DNA of 64,000 nt, from assembly GCF_000294775.2 (NCBI RefSeq), contig NZ_CP015506.1, forward strand, positions 719,501 to 783,500, read 5' to 3'. Position numbers and translations under genes: made by a program. This document shows, one piece after another, positions 1 to 8,963 of the stretch (its first letter is position 1; every line of letters starts with the position of its first letter). This DNA comes from Cytobacillus oceanisediminis 2691 (GTDB lineage: Bacteria; Bacillota; Bacilli; Bacillales; Cytobacillaceae). Under the pieces are notes generated by a model, which was not told the origin of the DNA, ran no database searches, and saw only the letters and a program-made list of their open reading frames with translations.

Positions 1-142
1 GCAAATGACCAAATGAAACCATAAGTAAATATCTTATTAAATAGTGTGCGATTGCTCAATAAGGCAGTCGCTTTTCTTGTTTAAAAATATTTATAATAGA
101 ATAGTGGGAATTATAAAAATATTAAACTGGAGGAAACAATGT

Positions 143-469
143 ATGAATGGAATTGTAAAAACTCCTGAACCACCTTATTACGCAGTAATATTTTCATCAC
201 AGAGAACTGAGGGAGATAGAGGTTACGGAAAAATGGCGGAAAAAATGGCAGAGTTAGCTTCTCAGCAAAAGGGATTCTTAGGCCTGGAAAGTGCTCGTGA
301 TGAAGGGTTGGGAATTACAGTTTCATATTGGGCTTCATTGGATGCAATAAAGAATTGGAAGGAATACTCGGCACATCAAGTTGCACAGGATAGAGGTAAA
401 AATGAATGGTATAAGAGCTTCGCACTAAGAGTGTGTAAAGTAGAAAGGGATAACTTTTTCGAAATATAA
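143..469 (+). CDS. Antibiotic biosynthesis monooxygenase (ABM) fold protein
   Basis: A 108-residue protein of the small dimeric alpha/beta ABM/YqjZ type. Visible family traits are an early PPYYAVIFSS strand, a MAEKMAELASQQKGFLGLES segment typical of this fold, and the SYWASLDAIKNWKEYSAHQVAQ helix near the centre. I chose the ATG at 143 because GGAGG lies at 129-133 with normal spacing; an in-frame ATG at 44 has no such site and would add 33 uncharacteristic residues. Members of the fold range from heme-degrading enzymes to quinol monooxygenases and proteins of unknown role, so no substrate can be assigned. It appears monocistronic and converges on the citrate transporter. Confidence 0.75.
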   Translation: MNGIVKTPEPPYYAVIFSSQRTEGDRGYGKMAEKMAELASQQKGFLGLESARDEGLGITVSYWASLDAIKNWKEYSAHQVAQDRGKNEWYKSFALRVCKVERDNFFEI

Positions 470-563
470 TATTCTTGTCTTATACAATGGTGGATGCTAA
501 TGTTCGAGATCAGCAGAATTAAATATAGGATGCTGTTGTTCAGGAAATTTTTTGCAGATTTAT

Positions 564-592
564 AGGGTGATACAAATAATATGCATCACCCT
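564..592. terminator. Weak hairpin between convergent genes
   Basis: An 8-bp inverted repeat (agggtgat / atcaccct) lies between the ends of two convergent genes. There is no good T tract, so its role as a terminator is only a guess from its position. Confidence 0.35.
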
Positions 593-597
593 AACTA

Positions 598-1923
598 TTA
601 AATCGAAATAACGCCAAATGCAATGGCAGCAATAATCATAAATACTGAAGAGCCAACTGCCCATTTTAAAGCAAAACGCTGATTCTGGCCATAGTCAATT
701 CCGATCATGCCGACTAGAAGGTAACCTGCGGCATAGAGCGGGCTTAACACGTGAGCGGGCTGGCCGAGTACTGATGCACGGGCAATTTCAGCCATAGGAA
801 TATTGTAGCTGGCAGCAGTTTCTCCAATGATCGGGATAATTCCATAGTAATAGGGATCGTTTGCCATGAAATACGTAAATGGCATGCTCGTGATAGCTGT
901 AATTAAAGGCAGCTGGGTTCCCAATTGTTCTGGAATGACTTGAACAAGTGCTGTCGCCATTGCATCTACCATTCCAGTCCCGTTCATGATTCCTGTGAAT
1001 ATACCAGAGGCAAAGACTAATGCGACCACTGCGAGAACATTTCCAGCATGGGCGGCAATGCGTTCTTTTTGCTGTACCAGGTTTGGATAGTTGATCATCG
1101 CCGCAATCGCGAACCCTAACATAAATAGAACAGGGAGAGGCAGCAATCCGGCAATTAAGGCAATCAGCAGGCCTATTGTCAGTCCGGCGTTAACCCAAAT
1201 TAACTTTGGACGCTGCAGCTCTGCGGACTTTTCTCCATGATCTATAGCGGCAGCGGTTTGTTCCTTTGCCGCTTGAATCTCACTGGCAATTGGATCATCC
1301 ATTTTGAAGATCCCAATCCGTTTCCGTTCCTTTAATCCAAAATGCCAAGCAACGAGAAAGGCAAAGGCTATTCCAGCTGCCATTACAGGAATAAGCGGAA
1401 GGAATACTTCCTCGGTTGTGAGCTGCAAAGAACTGATGACTCGGGCTGTCGGTCCGCCCCATGGTGTCATGTTCATGACGCCGATGGAGAGAAGTGCGAG
1501 TGTTGAGAGCATGTATAAATTCATATTTAGCTTTTTGTATAGAGGCAGCATGGCTGTGACAGTAATAATAAATGTTGTTGTCCCATCTCCGTCCAGGGCA
1601 ACAAGTGACGCGAGAGCAACTGTTCCGAGGGCAATCTTTAGCGGATCCCCTTTTACAATCCGCAAAATCGTATTCACAATTGGTTCAAATAAGCCGGCAT
1701 CAATCATGATACCGAAATAAAGGATAGCAAACACAAGCATAACGCCTGTAGGAGCAACTTGCTTTATCCCTTCGAGCATCATATCCCCGATTCCGGTATA
1801 AAAACCTCCAATTAAAGCAAAGACAATTGGTACAATAATTAATGCCAGTAGTGCAGACATTCGTTTTGTCATAATTAAAGCCATAAAAACAGCAACCATA
1901 ATATATCCAAGCAACGCGAGCAT
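598..1923 (-). CDS. citM: CitMHS-family citrate/metal-citrate:H+ symporter
   Basis: A 441-residue, highly hydrophobic secondary transporter of the CitMHS family (Bacillus CitM/CitH, about 430 residues). Family traits include the DGDGTTTFIITVTAMLPLYKKL stretch near residues 110-130, the NMTPWGGPTAR loop, and a C-terminal FMANDPYYYGIIPIIGETA segment. It would import citrate complexed with a divalent metal ion plus protons across the cytoplasmic membrane; whether it prefers Mg or Ca complexes cannot be read from sequence. The RBS AGGAGGG sits just upstream. A candidate cre box and a CitS/CitT-like two-component system directly upstream on the same strand suggest citrate induction and glucose repression, as in B. 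subtilis citM. Confidence 0.88.
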   Translation of the reverse strand: MLALLGYIMVAVFMALIMTKRMSALLALIIVPIVFALIGGFYTGIGDMMLEGIKQVAPTGVMLVFAILYFGIMIDAGLFEPIVNTILRIVKGDPLKIALGTVALASLVALDGDGTTTFIITVTAMLPLYKKLNMNLYMLSTLALLSIGVMNMTPWGGPTARVISSLQLTTEEVFLPLIPVMAAGIAFAFLVAWHFGLKERKRIGIFKMDDPIASEIQAAKEQTAAAIDHGEKSAELQRPKLIWVNAGLTIGLLIALIAGLLPLPVLFMLGFAIAAMINYPNLVQQKERIAAHAGNVLAVVALVFASGIFTGIMNGTGMVDAMATALVQVIPEQLGTQLPLITAITSMPFTYFMANDPYYYGIIPIIGETAASYNIPMAEIARASVLGQPAHVLSPLYAAGYLLVGMIGIDYGQNQRFALKWAVGSSVFMIIAAIAFGVISI

Positions 1924-1942
1924 ATGAACCCTCCTAAATAGT

Positions 1943-1956
1943 TGTAAGCGCTTCCT
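1943..1956 (-). promoter_or_regulatory. Candidate cre (CcpA) box upstream of citM
   Basis: The sequence tgtaagcgcttcct matches the catabolite-responsive element consensus TGWNANCGNTNWCA at 12 of 14 positions and lies about 20 bp before the citM start. B. subtilis citM is known to be repressed by CcpA; the function here is inferred. Confidence 0.6.
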
Positions 1957-2034
1957 TTCGAATTACTTTAACAGGGCTGCTCTCGTAAGAATAGATTAGT
2001 TGTTTTATTTGAATAAAAAGCAATAGTTTCATAA

Positions 2035-2055
2035 TTTTCATACTTTTTATGAAAA
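2035..2055 (-). promoter_or_regulatory. Inverted repeat, possible response-regulator site
   Basis: The 8-bp arms ttttcata and tatgaaaa are separated by 5 bp in the AT-rich region between citM and its regulator genes. Position and symmetry would fit a binding site for the CitT-like regulator, but no consensus was available to compare. Confidence 0.35.
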
Positions 2056-2171
2056 TAAGAGAAATACCGTAATATGTTAGATATCTATCATTCACTAGGA
2101 GCTTTCTTCTTAAACTGAACTTCTTGGTCAGGCAATGTTTATCCTATAGAAGCTTTCTTTAAGACATAGCT

Positions 2172-2204
2172 AAAAAAAGCAAGCCCCTTTATAAGAGGGC
2201 TTGC
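2172..2204 (-). terminator. Rho-independent terminator of the citST-like operon
   Basis: Read on the minus strand, a GC-rich stem (gcaagccct / ggggcttgc) directly follows the response regulator stop codon and ends in a run of T. The arms are at 2179-2187 and 2195-2204. Confidence 0.85.
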
Positions 2205-2899
2205 TAAGGTTGTTTGTATCGGCGTTCCGGACGGCCCACGCTGCCATAGACAATATCGACTTCCACCAAGTTAATAGAAACCAGATACTCTAAATAGCGC
2301 CTTGCCGTGGAGTGGCTTGCTCCGATTTGCAACCCTACTTCTTCAGCGTTTAGGCTTGTGGATGCAGCTTTCATTGCTTGTGTAACTTTGCGGAGTGTGT
2401 GTTTGTCGATGCCTTTTGGCAAATTCTCGGCCTCGTGCTTTGTCTCGGCAGCTGGAGTGTTTTTTTGAAAGAGCCGCTGTATTTCATCTTGTTTGATATG
2501 GGCATTTGTTTGCCGGGCATGCCTCGTTTGGCTGTACTCTTCAAATGTTGAAAAAAAGCTGTCAACCATAATCGGTTTCAGCAGATAGCTATATGCTCCT
2601 CCACGCATGGCGTCTCTTACTGTTTTGGCATCATTGGAAGCGGTTATCATAATGATATCTACATGACGGTGTGCGTGTTTGATTTGAAATAGCAAATCAA
2701 TTCCATTTGCATCTGGCAGATGAACATCGAGCAGGATCAGGTCGGGAGTGATAACGTTTAGCAATTGAATGGTTTCTGAAGCTGTTTGTGCTTTTCCGAT
2801 GACAGTGAAATCTTTTCTGTTTTGAATAAGCTGTTCATATACAGACGAAGCGACAGGGTCATCTTCAACGATCAGCACCCCGATGGATGGGTTAGTCAT
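2204..2899 (-). CDS. citT: CitB/CitT-family response regulator
   Basis: A 231-residue two-component response regulator. The N-terminal receiver domain has the acidic pocket E12-D13-D14, phospho-acceptor D58 (LLDVHLP), T86 and K108 (LLKP). The C-terminal part (about 160-231) is a winged-helix domain of the CitT/DcuR type, with the LGIGASHSTARRYLEYL-like recognition region. It overlaps the sensor kinase gene by 4 bp, so the two are co-translated. By family and position it should activate the adjacent citrate transporter gene when citrate is sensed. The same family also includes DctR and MalR, so the ligand system is inferred from the neighbouring transporter. Confidence 0.85.
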   Translation of the reverse strand: MTNPSIGVLIVEDDPVASSVYEQLIQNRKDFTVIGKAQTASETIQLLNVITPDLILLDVHLPDANGIDLLFQIKHAHRHVDIIMITASNDAKTVRDAMRGGAYSYLLKPIMVDSFFSTFEEYSQTRHARQTNAHIKQDEIQRLFQKNTPAAETKHEAENLPKGIDKHTLRKVTQAMKAASTSLNAEEVGLQIGASHSTARRYLEYLVSINLVEVDIVYGSVGRPERRYKQP

Positions 2900-4518
2900 G
2901 ATTTTTCTCTCTCCTTCGCAGTTGTGAAATCAGGATTAGCTTTTGGAATGGCGATTGTCATACATGTTCCTTCTGAACGATCTGTACGATACCATTCCCC
3001 GCCAAGCTGGCTCAATGCATGCTGCATAATGGTCAGGCCCAGACCATGCTGGGGGTCATTTTTGGTTGTCGCTCCTTCTGTAAAAAAGTAAGCTTCTTCT
3101 TCAGATGTCATGCCTTTGCCATTGTCTTCAATATCCATAATCAGCTCGTCTCCGTAGTCTGTAAAGGACAGGTGGACAGTGGCGCTTTTTCCTTTCCATG
3201 CAGAAGATGCTTCTAGAGCATTATCAATCAAATTACCAACCACTGTCACGACATGTTCGCTCTGTATGGTGTCAGGGAAGTCTAACCACTGGCTGTTTTC
3301 GTCAAATGTGATCAATACTTTCATTTCTTTGGCACGGTTCACTTTCCCTAGAAGAAGGGCAACAATCAAAGGATCTTTAATTGTAGACATTAAAAAGGTG
3401 ACAGTTTGCTGCAGTTCTTGCACTTCCATCTTCATAAGCGCTTTTGCTTCTTCGTAACGCTCCAATAGCAGGAGCCCGTTTAATGTGTTCAGTTTATTTA
3501 AATACTCATGGGTCTGCGCCCGAATATGGTTGGCATGCTGCCGGATTTCAATAAGTTCATTCGCCAAATCTTCAACTTCAGAGAAGGGTCGAATAGTCAG
3601 GACGAATCCTGTTATTGCCGTTTCTTCAGCCTGGATGGGCGATATGTCTACAATGTATATCGAGTTGTTTATGAGCACTTGTTTTTGGATGAAAAGGTTG
3701 GGATTCTCCAATGCATTTTGTATAAGCGCTTTCAAATGCAGCTCAGTCAGCGTATCTTTTGCATGCTCACCTAAAATGCTGCGCGCTTTTTTATTGGCTG
3801 ATAAAATTTTTAGATCAGGGCTGATAGCAAGCGTGGCATCCCCGATTGATTCCAGAATTGCCTGCTTTTCAGAGAAGGCGTGAGAAATTTCCTCTGGCTC
3901 CAGATTAAATATAAGCTTCTTGACACGGCGGGCGATATAAAAGGCTCCTGGTATGCCAATGAGAAGGGCAAGTCCTCCGAAACCGGCTACCCGCAATTGA
4001 TAGACAAAAATTTTTCCTTCTACTTCATTCGTCAAGAAGCCAACGGAAGAAACACCGATAATCTTACCTGACTCATCATAAATGGGTGTTTTCGCTTTAA
4101 CTGCTTCTCCTAAAACGCCATTTCCAATAAAAACAATAGAATCTCCTGCCAGCGGGGCTTTATTGCTTGTTTCTGTAGCCCTGCCAATTTGATTCGGATA
4201 GGGATGGGAATAACGAATACCATCCCCGTTCGCTATTACAATATAATCAGCGCCTGTCCGCTCTCTAAGCTTCTCGGCAATAGGCTGAATCATTTGTGCT
4301 GGATGATCTGTATTAAACGCATCGATGATGGAATCGTTTTCGGCAACCAATTCCGCAACTGTCAGCGCCTGCTGTCCGGTGGTTTTCTCAATCATTTGGT
4401 CAATAATGGATGAAAAGGAAATGATAATTAACAAGATGCAAATTAAGAGTACAGTAAGCACGAGCAGAACCATTTGCCCGAAAAGCCCAGGCTGCTTAAA
4501 TTTAAAAGGTTTCGACAA
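2896..4518 (-). CDS. citS: CitA/DcuS-family sensor histidine kinase
   Basis: A membrane sensor kinase of about 540 residues. It has an N-terminal TM helix, an extracytoplasmic PAS-like (CACHE) domain with RTGADYIVIANGDGIRYSHP and GVSSVGFLTNEV motifs, a second TM helix near 180-200, a cytoplasmic PAS domain (about 215-320), the H-box-like RQHANHIRAQTHEYLNKLN (Spo0B/DcuS type) and an ATPase domain with NLIDNALEAS, DNGKGM and HGLGLTIM. I chose TTG at 4518 as the start because GAGGTGG precedes it by the usual distance; the longer TTG start at 4536 has no RBS. The periplasmic PAS fold matches the citrate/C4-dicarboxylate sensor group. It is co-transcribed with the response regulator. Confidence 0.85.
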   Translation of the reverse strand: MSKPFKFKQPGLFGQMVLLVLTVLLICILLIIISFSSIIDQMIEKTTGQQALTVAELVAENDSIIDAFNTDHPAQMIQPIAEKLRERTGADYIVIANGDGIRYSHPYPNQIGRATETSNKAPLAGDSIVFIGNGVLGEAVKAKTPIYDESGKIIGVSSVGFLTNEVEGKIFVYQLRVAGFGGLALLIGIPGAFYIARRVKKLIFNLEPEEISHAFSEKQAILESIGDATLAISPDLKILSANKKARSILGEHAKDTLTELHLKALIQNALENPNLFIQKQVLINNSIYIVDISPIQAEETAITGFVLTIRPFSEVEDLANELIEIRQHANHIRAQTHEYLNKLNTLNGLLLLERYEEAKALMKMEVQELQQTVTFLMSTIKDPLIVALLLGKVNRAKEMKVLITFDENSQWLDFPDTIQSEHVVTVVGNLIDNALEASSAWKGKSATVHLSFTDYGDELIMDIEDNGKGMTSEEEAYFFTEGATTKNDPQHGLGLTIMQHALSQLGGEWYRTDRSEGTCMTIAIPKANPDFTTAKEREKS

Positions 4519-4763
4519 AATGGCCACCTCTAGCAATTTTATTTTACTACTAGATTAAAGGAGGCAAATGCTTTCGGCAAGGTAAAGTTCACTTACTTTA
4601 AATGAATAAAGCTTTGGATGCAGGACAAGACTGGTGATCTCTCCTTAAAAGGCCATACTATTCGTTAACAATGTAACGGATGGGGAAGCTATTAAGAAAT
4701 TGTCCTGATGGTTAACGGGGAGGGGATCAGTACAAATAAAGATAGGGGATAAATAAAATTAAA

Positions 4764-4803
4764 AGAGCCGTACTTAACATTGGGGAACGTTAAATACGGC
4801 TCT
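4764..4803 (-). terminator. Strong orphan hairpin with T tail on the minus strand
   Basis: A 15-nt inverted repeat (agagccgtacttaac / gttaaatacggctct, one mismatch) has a 10-nt loop. On the minus strand it is followed by ttttaatttta, so it reads as a terminator in that direction, yet no minus-strand gene ends here. The surrounding gap 4537-4983 otherwise holds only AT-rich DNA and a possible helD promoter (TTGAAA 4841-4846, 17 bp, TAAATT 4864-4869). Confidence 0.55.
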
Positions 4804-4983
4804 GTCGAAAATCGACAATCAAAGAATTAAGTAAAAACCATTGAAAAAAGTGAAACCCTGTGGTAAATTTATATAGATGTGCATTATGTAATAAAAAATA
4901 AATATATTTTCCCTATCTTAATTATATAATGCAATCAATTCGTTTGTCAACCCTTTTATAAATTTTTTTAAGGAGTGTTTGCT

Positions 4984-7320
4984 ATGAATTCGAAACTTCA
5001 GCAGGAGCAAGTACGATTGGACAGTGTCATGGGGACAATTGCGGAGGAAGTCAGCAGATTGGAAGAGGAAACCTCCAGGCGTAAAAACGAAGTGGTTCAT
5101 ATCCGCAAACACTTTTGGGATGAAGTCAAGGTGAATATTGATACCTTTGATGATTACCTGGAGACCATCATCGGGTTGAGGCAGGAGGCTCAAGCTCTTT
5201 CGGTCAGCCAAAGCACCCACAGACATGCATCCAAGCGCTTGTCCACGCTGCGAAGGATGGAGGAGGTTCCCTACTTCGGCCGTATTGATTTTATGGAAGA
5301 AGGTTCATCAGATCAGGATCAAATCTATATTGGGATCAGCTCGCTAAGGGATGCCAGCGGCGAAAATTTCCTTATTTACGATTGGAGGGCACCGATCTCC
5401 AGTGTCTACTATGATTACCAGCCCGGTCCCGCCAAGTATGAAACACCGGGAGGCACAATCCAGGGCACATTGGAGAAGAAGTGGCAATATCTTATCCGCG
5501 GCGGCGTTTTGCAGTCCATGTTCGATACAAGTCTCACCATTGGGGATGAGATCCTGCAGGAGGTTCTGGGCAAGGGTACTGACAAACATATGCACAATAT
5601 TGTAGCTACCATTCAACAGGATCAAAACCGGATCATCCGTCATGATCGCGGAAGGCTGCTCATTGTTCACGGTGCGGCTGGGAGCGGCAAGACATCGGCT
5701 GCCCTGCAGCGGATTGCTTATTTGCTGTACAAAGATCGGGATAATTTAAATGCGGAGCAAATTATTTTGTTTTCGCCTAACTCAATGTTTAACAGTTATG
5801 TGTCCAATGTGCTCCCGGAACTCGGTGAAGAGAATATGCAGCAGGTCACCTTCCAGGAATATTTGGACCACCGGCTGAGTAAAGAGTTTGAAGTTGAAAA
5901 TCCATACGGGCAGCTGGAATACGTGTTAACTGCAGACCATACCTCTTCCTACAGGGCAAGGGTTACGGGCATTCAATTCAAAGCATCTGTCCGCTTTTTT
6001 GAAGCGATCCATGCATACATGAAGTCGCTGGAGTTATCCGGAATGCTATTTAAGGACATAGTCTTCAGAGGAAAGCCGATTGTCTCCGCGCAGCAAATGG
6101 CAGACAGGTTTTATAGCAGCGACACTTCACTTCGCTTTCATAACAGACTTGAAAAGCTGATGGAATGGCTTATTAAGCAAATTAATGAAGCTGAAAAGGC
6201 GGAACGGAATAAGCCGTGGGTACAGGAGGAAATCGAGCTGCTCAGCAATGAGGAATATCATAAGGCACATGCCTATCTCGCGAAAAAACGCGGCTTTAAA
6301 GAAGATTCGATTCATGATTATGAAATCGAGCCTGAAGCGTTAGCCCGCTTGATTGTCCGGAAAAAGCTGAAGCCGCTGCGAAAACGAATCCGGGCGTTGC
6401 GTTTTGTCGATTTTAAGGGGATATACAAACAGATTTTTACTGATCCCATAAAGATCAAACAGTGGATAGAAGGGGAGATACCAGCAGAATGGACGGATAT
6501 TTGTCAGGCGACGCTGAAAATGCTGGATGAAGGTCACCTGCTTTATGAAGATGCTACCCCGTTTTTATATCTGAAGGAGCAGATTCAAGGCTTTCAGACG
6601 AACAGCTCGATTAAGCACATCGTCGTTGATGAGGCACAGGATTATTCGCCATTTCAATTTGAGTTTCTAAAGCGCCTGTTTCCTGCGTCCAAGATGACGG
6701 TCCTCGGCGACTTTAATCAGGCGATCTTTGCCCATGCCAGCGAAATGGCTGATTTTCAACCGCTTGCTGGCCTGTACGGACCGGATGAAACAGAAGTGAT
6801 CAATATAGCACGAAGCTACCGCTCCACAAAGCCGATCATTGAATTTACGCGAAGACTCGTTCCAAACGGCGAAAGGATCATCCCTTTTGATCGCAGCGGC
6901 AAGCGGCCCGAGCTGAAACAAATAACCGATCACGCACAGCTGCACAGCTGCATCGCCTCTAAAGTCGCGGATTTACGAAGCCAAGGGTTAAAAACTATTG
7001 CGATCATATGCAAATCGGCTGAAGAAAGTTTGCGTGCATATGAGGCTCTGTCCGGCATCGATGGAATTAAACTCTTGAAAAGCAACTCGACTGAATATGA
7101 ACAAGGAGTGGTTGTCGTACCGTCGTATTTATCCAAGGGCATCGAATTTGATGCCGTCATTATTTATGATGCATCAGAGCATGTCTATGGTGATGAAAGC
7201 CTGCGCCGTGTATTCTACACCGCCTGCACGAGAGCAATGCATGATTTGCAGCTTTACAGCGTAGGGGCACCGAGCCCGTTTTTGCAAGACGTTTTGCGTG
7301 AAGGTTTCATCCAGGTCTGA
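4984..7320 (+). CDS. helD: RNA polymerase-recycling ATPase HelD (UvrD/Rep-like)
   Basis: A 778-residue superfamily 1 ATPase close in length to B. subtilis HelD (774). The first roughly 70 residues form a charged coiled coil, the arm that reaches into RNA polymerase in HelD. Walker A is GAAGSGKTSAAL (about residue 230) and Walker B is VVDEAQD (about 549); a VLGDFNQAIF motif follows and the C-terminal motif VFYTACTRAMHDL resembles UvrD motif VI. HelD releases RNA polymerase stalled on DNA and RNA, and some homologues give rifamycin tolerance. The start is ATG 4984, since the upstream in-frame GTG at 4975 overlaps the AAGGAG ribosome binding site. It is transcribed alone or with the following exporter gene. 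Confidence 0.9.
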   Translation: MNSKLQQEQVRLDSVMGTIAEEVSRLEEETSRRKNEVVHIRKHFWDEVKVNIDTFDDYLETIIGLRQEAQALSVSQSTHRHASKRLSTLRRMEEVPYFGRIDFMEEGSSDQDQIYIGISSLRDASGENFLIYDWRAPISSVYYDYQPGPAKYETPGGTIQGTLEKKWQYLIRGGVLQSMFDTSLTIGDEILQEVLGKGTDKHMHNIVATIQQDQNRIIRHDRGRLLIVHGAAGSGKTSAALQRIAYLLYKDRDNLNAEQIILFSPNSMFNSYVSNVLPELGEENMQQVTFQEYLDHRLSKEFEVENPYGQLEYVLTADHTSSYRARVTGIQFKASVRFFEAIHAYMKSLELSGMLFKDIVFRGKPIVSAQQMADRFYSSDTSLRFHNRLEKLMEWLIKQINEAEKAERNKPWVQEEIELLSNEEYHKAHAYLAKKRGFKEDSIHDYEIEPEALARLIVRKKLKPLRKRIRALRFVDFKGIYKQIFTDPIKIKQWIEGEIPAEWTDICQATLKMLDEGHLLYEDATPFLYLKEQIQGFQTNSSIKHIVVDEAQDYSPFQFEFLKRLFPASKMTVLGDFNQAIFAHASEMADFQPLAGLYGPDETEVINIARSYRSTKPIIEFTRRLVPNGERIIPFDRSGKRPELKQITDHAQLHSCIASKVADLRSQGLKTIAIICKSAEESLRAYEALSGIDGIKLLKSNSTEYEQGVVVVPSYLSKGIEFDAVIIYDASEHVYGDESLRRVFYTACTRAMHDLQLYSVGAPSPFLQDVLREGFIQV

Positions 7321-7381
7321 CTCGGTCGGGTTATCCGATAAACAAATCTATATTTAACATAGAAAGAAGGATTGATTCTAT

Positions 7382-8902
7382 ATGCCGCAGGAAACCAATA
7401 CGGGTCAAAACAAACCGCCATATGGCATGATCGCCATTTTATTTATCGGGGCTTTTGTTGCGATATTGAATGAAACATTACTGAACGTTGCCCTCCCATC
7501 CATCATGGAAGAATTCGGTGTGAATGCAACAGCCGTACAATGGCTGTCTACAGGCTATATGCTTATTAACGGGATTTTAATACCGGCGAGTGCATTCTTC
7601 ATTCAGCGATTTTCTGATAAGAAATTATTCATTACAGCCATGGCATTATTTACTTTGGGAACATTCCTGGCCAGTATTGCGCCTGCATTTGGTGTGTTAT
7701 TAGGGGCTCGGATGATTCAAGCTTCAGGATCGGCGATTATGATGCCATTATTAATGAATGTCATGCTTACCGCATTTCCGGTCGAAAAAAGAGGGGCGGC
7801 AATGGGGATGTTTGGTCTTGTCATGATTACTGCTCCAGCGATTGGGCCGACTCTTTCAGGATGGCTGATTGAACATTACAGCTGGAGGATGTTATTTGAC
7901 CTTGTTCTGCCAATTGCCCTGTTAACCGTAGTTTTGGCAGTCTTTAAATTAAAAGATATCACACCCCAGAGAGCTATTAAGCTTGATTTCATCTCGCTGG
8001 TTTTATCAAGCATCGGATTTGGCGGCTTGCTTTATGGCTTTAGTTCAGCAGGGGAAAAAGGATGGGATAGCCCCCTCGTGTACGGCACGATTGTGATTGG
8101 GGCACTTGCTTTAATTACCTTTGTACTCCGTCAGCTTCGGATGGATGACCCTATGCTTGAATTTCGCATCTACAAATATCCGATGTTTGCCCTGTCATCG
8201 GCCATTTCAATCGTGATATCCGTCGCCATGTTTTCAGCGATGATTTTGATGCCCATCTATGTACAGACCATCCGGGGAATTTCACCAATGGAGTCGGGTC
8301 TATTGATGCTTCCGGGAGCGATTGTCATGGGGGTCATGTCTCCCATTACAGGGAAACTCTTTGATAAGTATGGGGCAAGAGTTTTGGCGGTAATTGGGCT
8401 GACCATTACCGTTGTAACATCTTATTACTTCAGCAGAATCGGCATGAATACAGCCTATTCTACTCTTGTTCTGCTGTATACCTTTCGGATGTTCGGGATG
8501 TCAATGGTCATGATGCCTGTCATGACAAATGGATTGAATCAGCTGCCGGCGATAAATAATCCGCACGGAACCGCTATGAATAATACGCTGCAGCAGGTAT
8601 CCGGCGCCATTGGATCCGCGCTGCTGATTACCGTCATGAACAACCGCACGAAAGAAAAAGCAGAGGAACTGTCTGCTGACTCACTGGCCAATATGAGTGC
8701 CAGTGCAGCTCAGCCATCTGCACAGGCCGCAGCTGACATGCAGCAGCAAATCATGAATGAAGCGATGCTGCATGGCATTAATTTCACTTTCTTCATTTCT
8801 GCATTGATTGCGGTGATTGCACTCATACTTGCTTTCTTTATTAAAAGAGTGAAACCCCATTATGAAAATCAAACAGGTGAAGAAGCGGCAGTTAAAGATT
8901 GA
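7382..8902 (+). CDS. DHA2-family (14-TM) multidrug MFS exporter
   Basis: A 506-residue major facilitator of the drug:H+ antiporter-2 group (EmrB/QacA/LmrB-like). It shows motif D1-like LNETLLNVALPSIMEEF, the WLSTGYML segment, motif C-like GPTLSGWLIEHYSWRMLF, and hydrophobic segments consistent with 14 helices. An AAGGAT ribosome binding site precedes the ATG. It lies 61 bp downstream of helD and is followed by a strong terminator, so it may share the helD transcript. A substrate cannot be deduced; homologues export antibiotics, dyes or lincosamides. Near the C-terminus there is an unusual Ser/Ala/Gln-rich cytoplasmic or loop segment (about 430-460). Confidence 0.87.
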   Translation: MPQETNTGQNKPPYGMIAILFIGAFVAILNETLLNVALPSIMEEFGVNATAVQWLSTGYMLINGILIPASAFFIQRFSDKKLFITAMALFTLGTFLASIAPAFGVLLGARMIQASGSAIMMPLLMNVMLTAFPVEKRGAAMGMFGLVMITAPAIGPTLSGWLIEHYSWRMLFDLVLPIALLTVVLAVFKLKDITPQRAIKLDFISLVLSSIGFGGLLYGFSSAGEKGWDSPLVYGTIVIGALALITFVLRQLRMDDPMLEFRIYKYPMFALSSAISIVISVAMFSAMILMPIYVQTIRGISPMESGLLMLPGAIVMGVMSPITGKLFDKYGARVLAVIGLTITVVTSYYFSRIGMNTAYSTLVLLYTFRMFGMSMVMMPVMTNGLNQLPAINNPHGTAMNNTLQQVSGAIGSALLITVMNNRTKEKAEELSADSLANMSASAAQPSAQAAADMQQQIMNEAMLHGINFTFFISALIAVIALILAFFIKRVKPHYENQTGEEAAVKD

Positions 8903-8917
8903 TCAAAAGGCCGAAAC

Positions 8918-8957
8918 CCGGGCGGTATCCAGTTCTGATACCGTCCGGTTTTTTATT
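8918..8957 (+). terminator. Rho-independent terminator after the MFS gene
   Basis: The 12-bp stem ccgggcggtatc / gataccgtccgg is followed by a T run, between the convergent exporter gene and the minus-strand membrane fusion gene. Confidence 0.88.
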
Positions 8958-8963
8958 TACCCA

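Noticed and set aside
1304-1720. Open frames opposite citM, the kinase, helD and the NRPS genes
   Set aside because: They lack ribosome binding sites and known motifs and mirror the codon pattern of the real genes on the other strand.
4975-4977. GTG at 4975 as the helD start
   Set aside because: It overlaps the AAGGAG site that serves ATG 4984.
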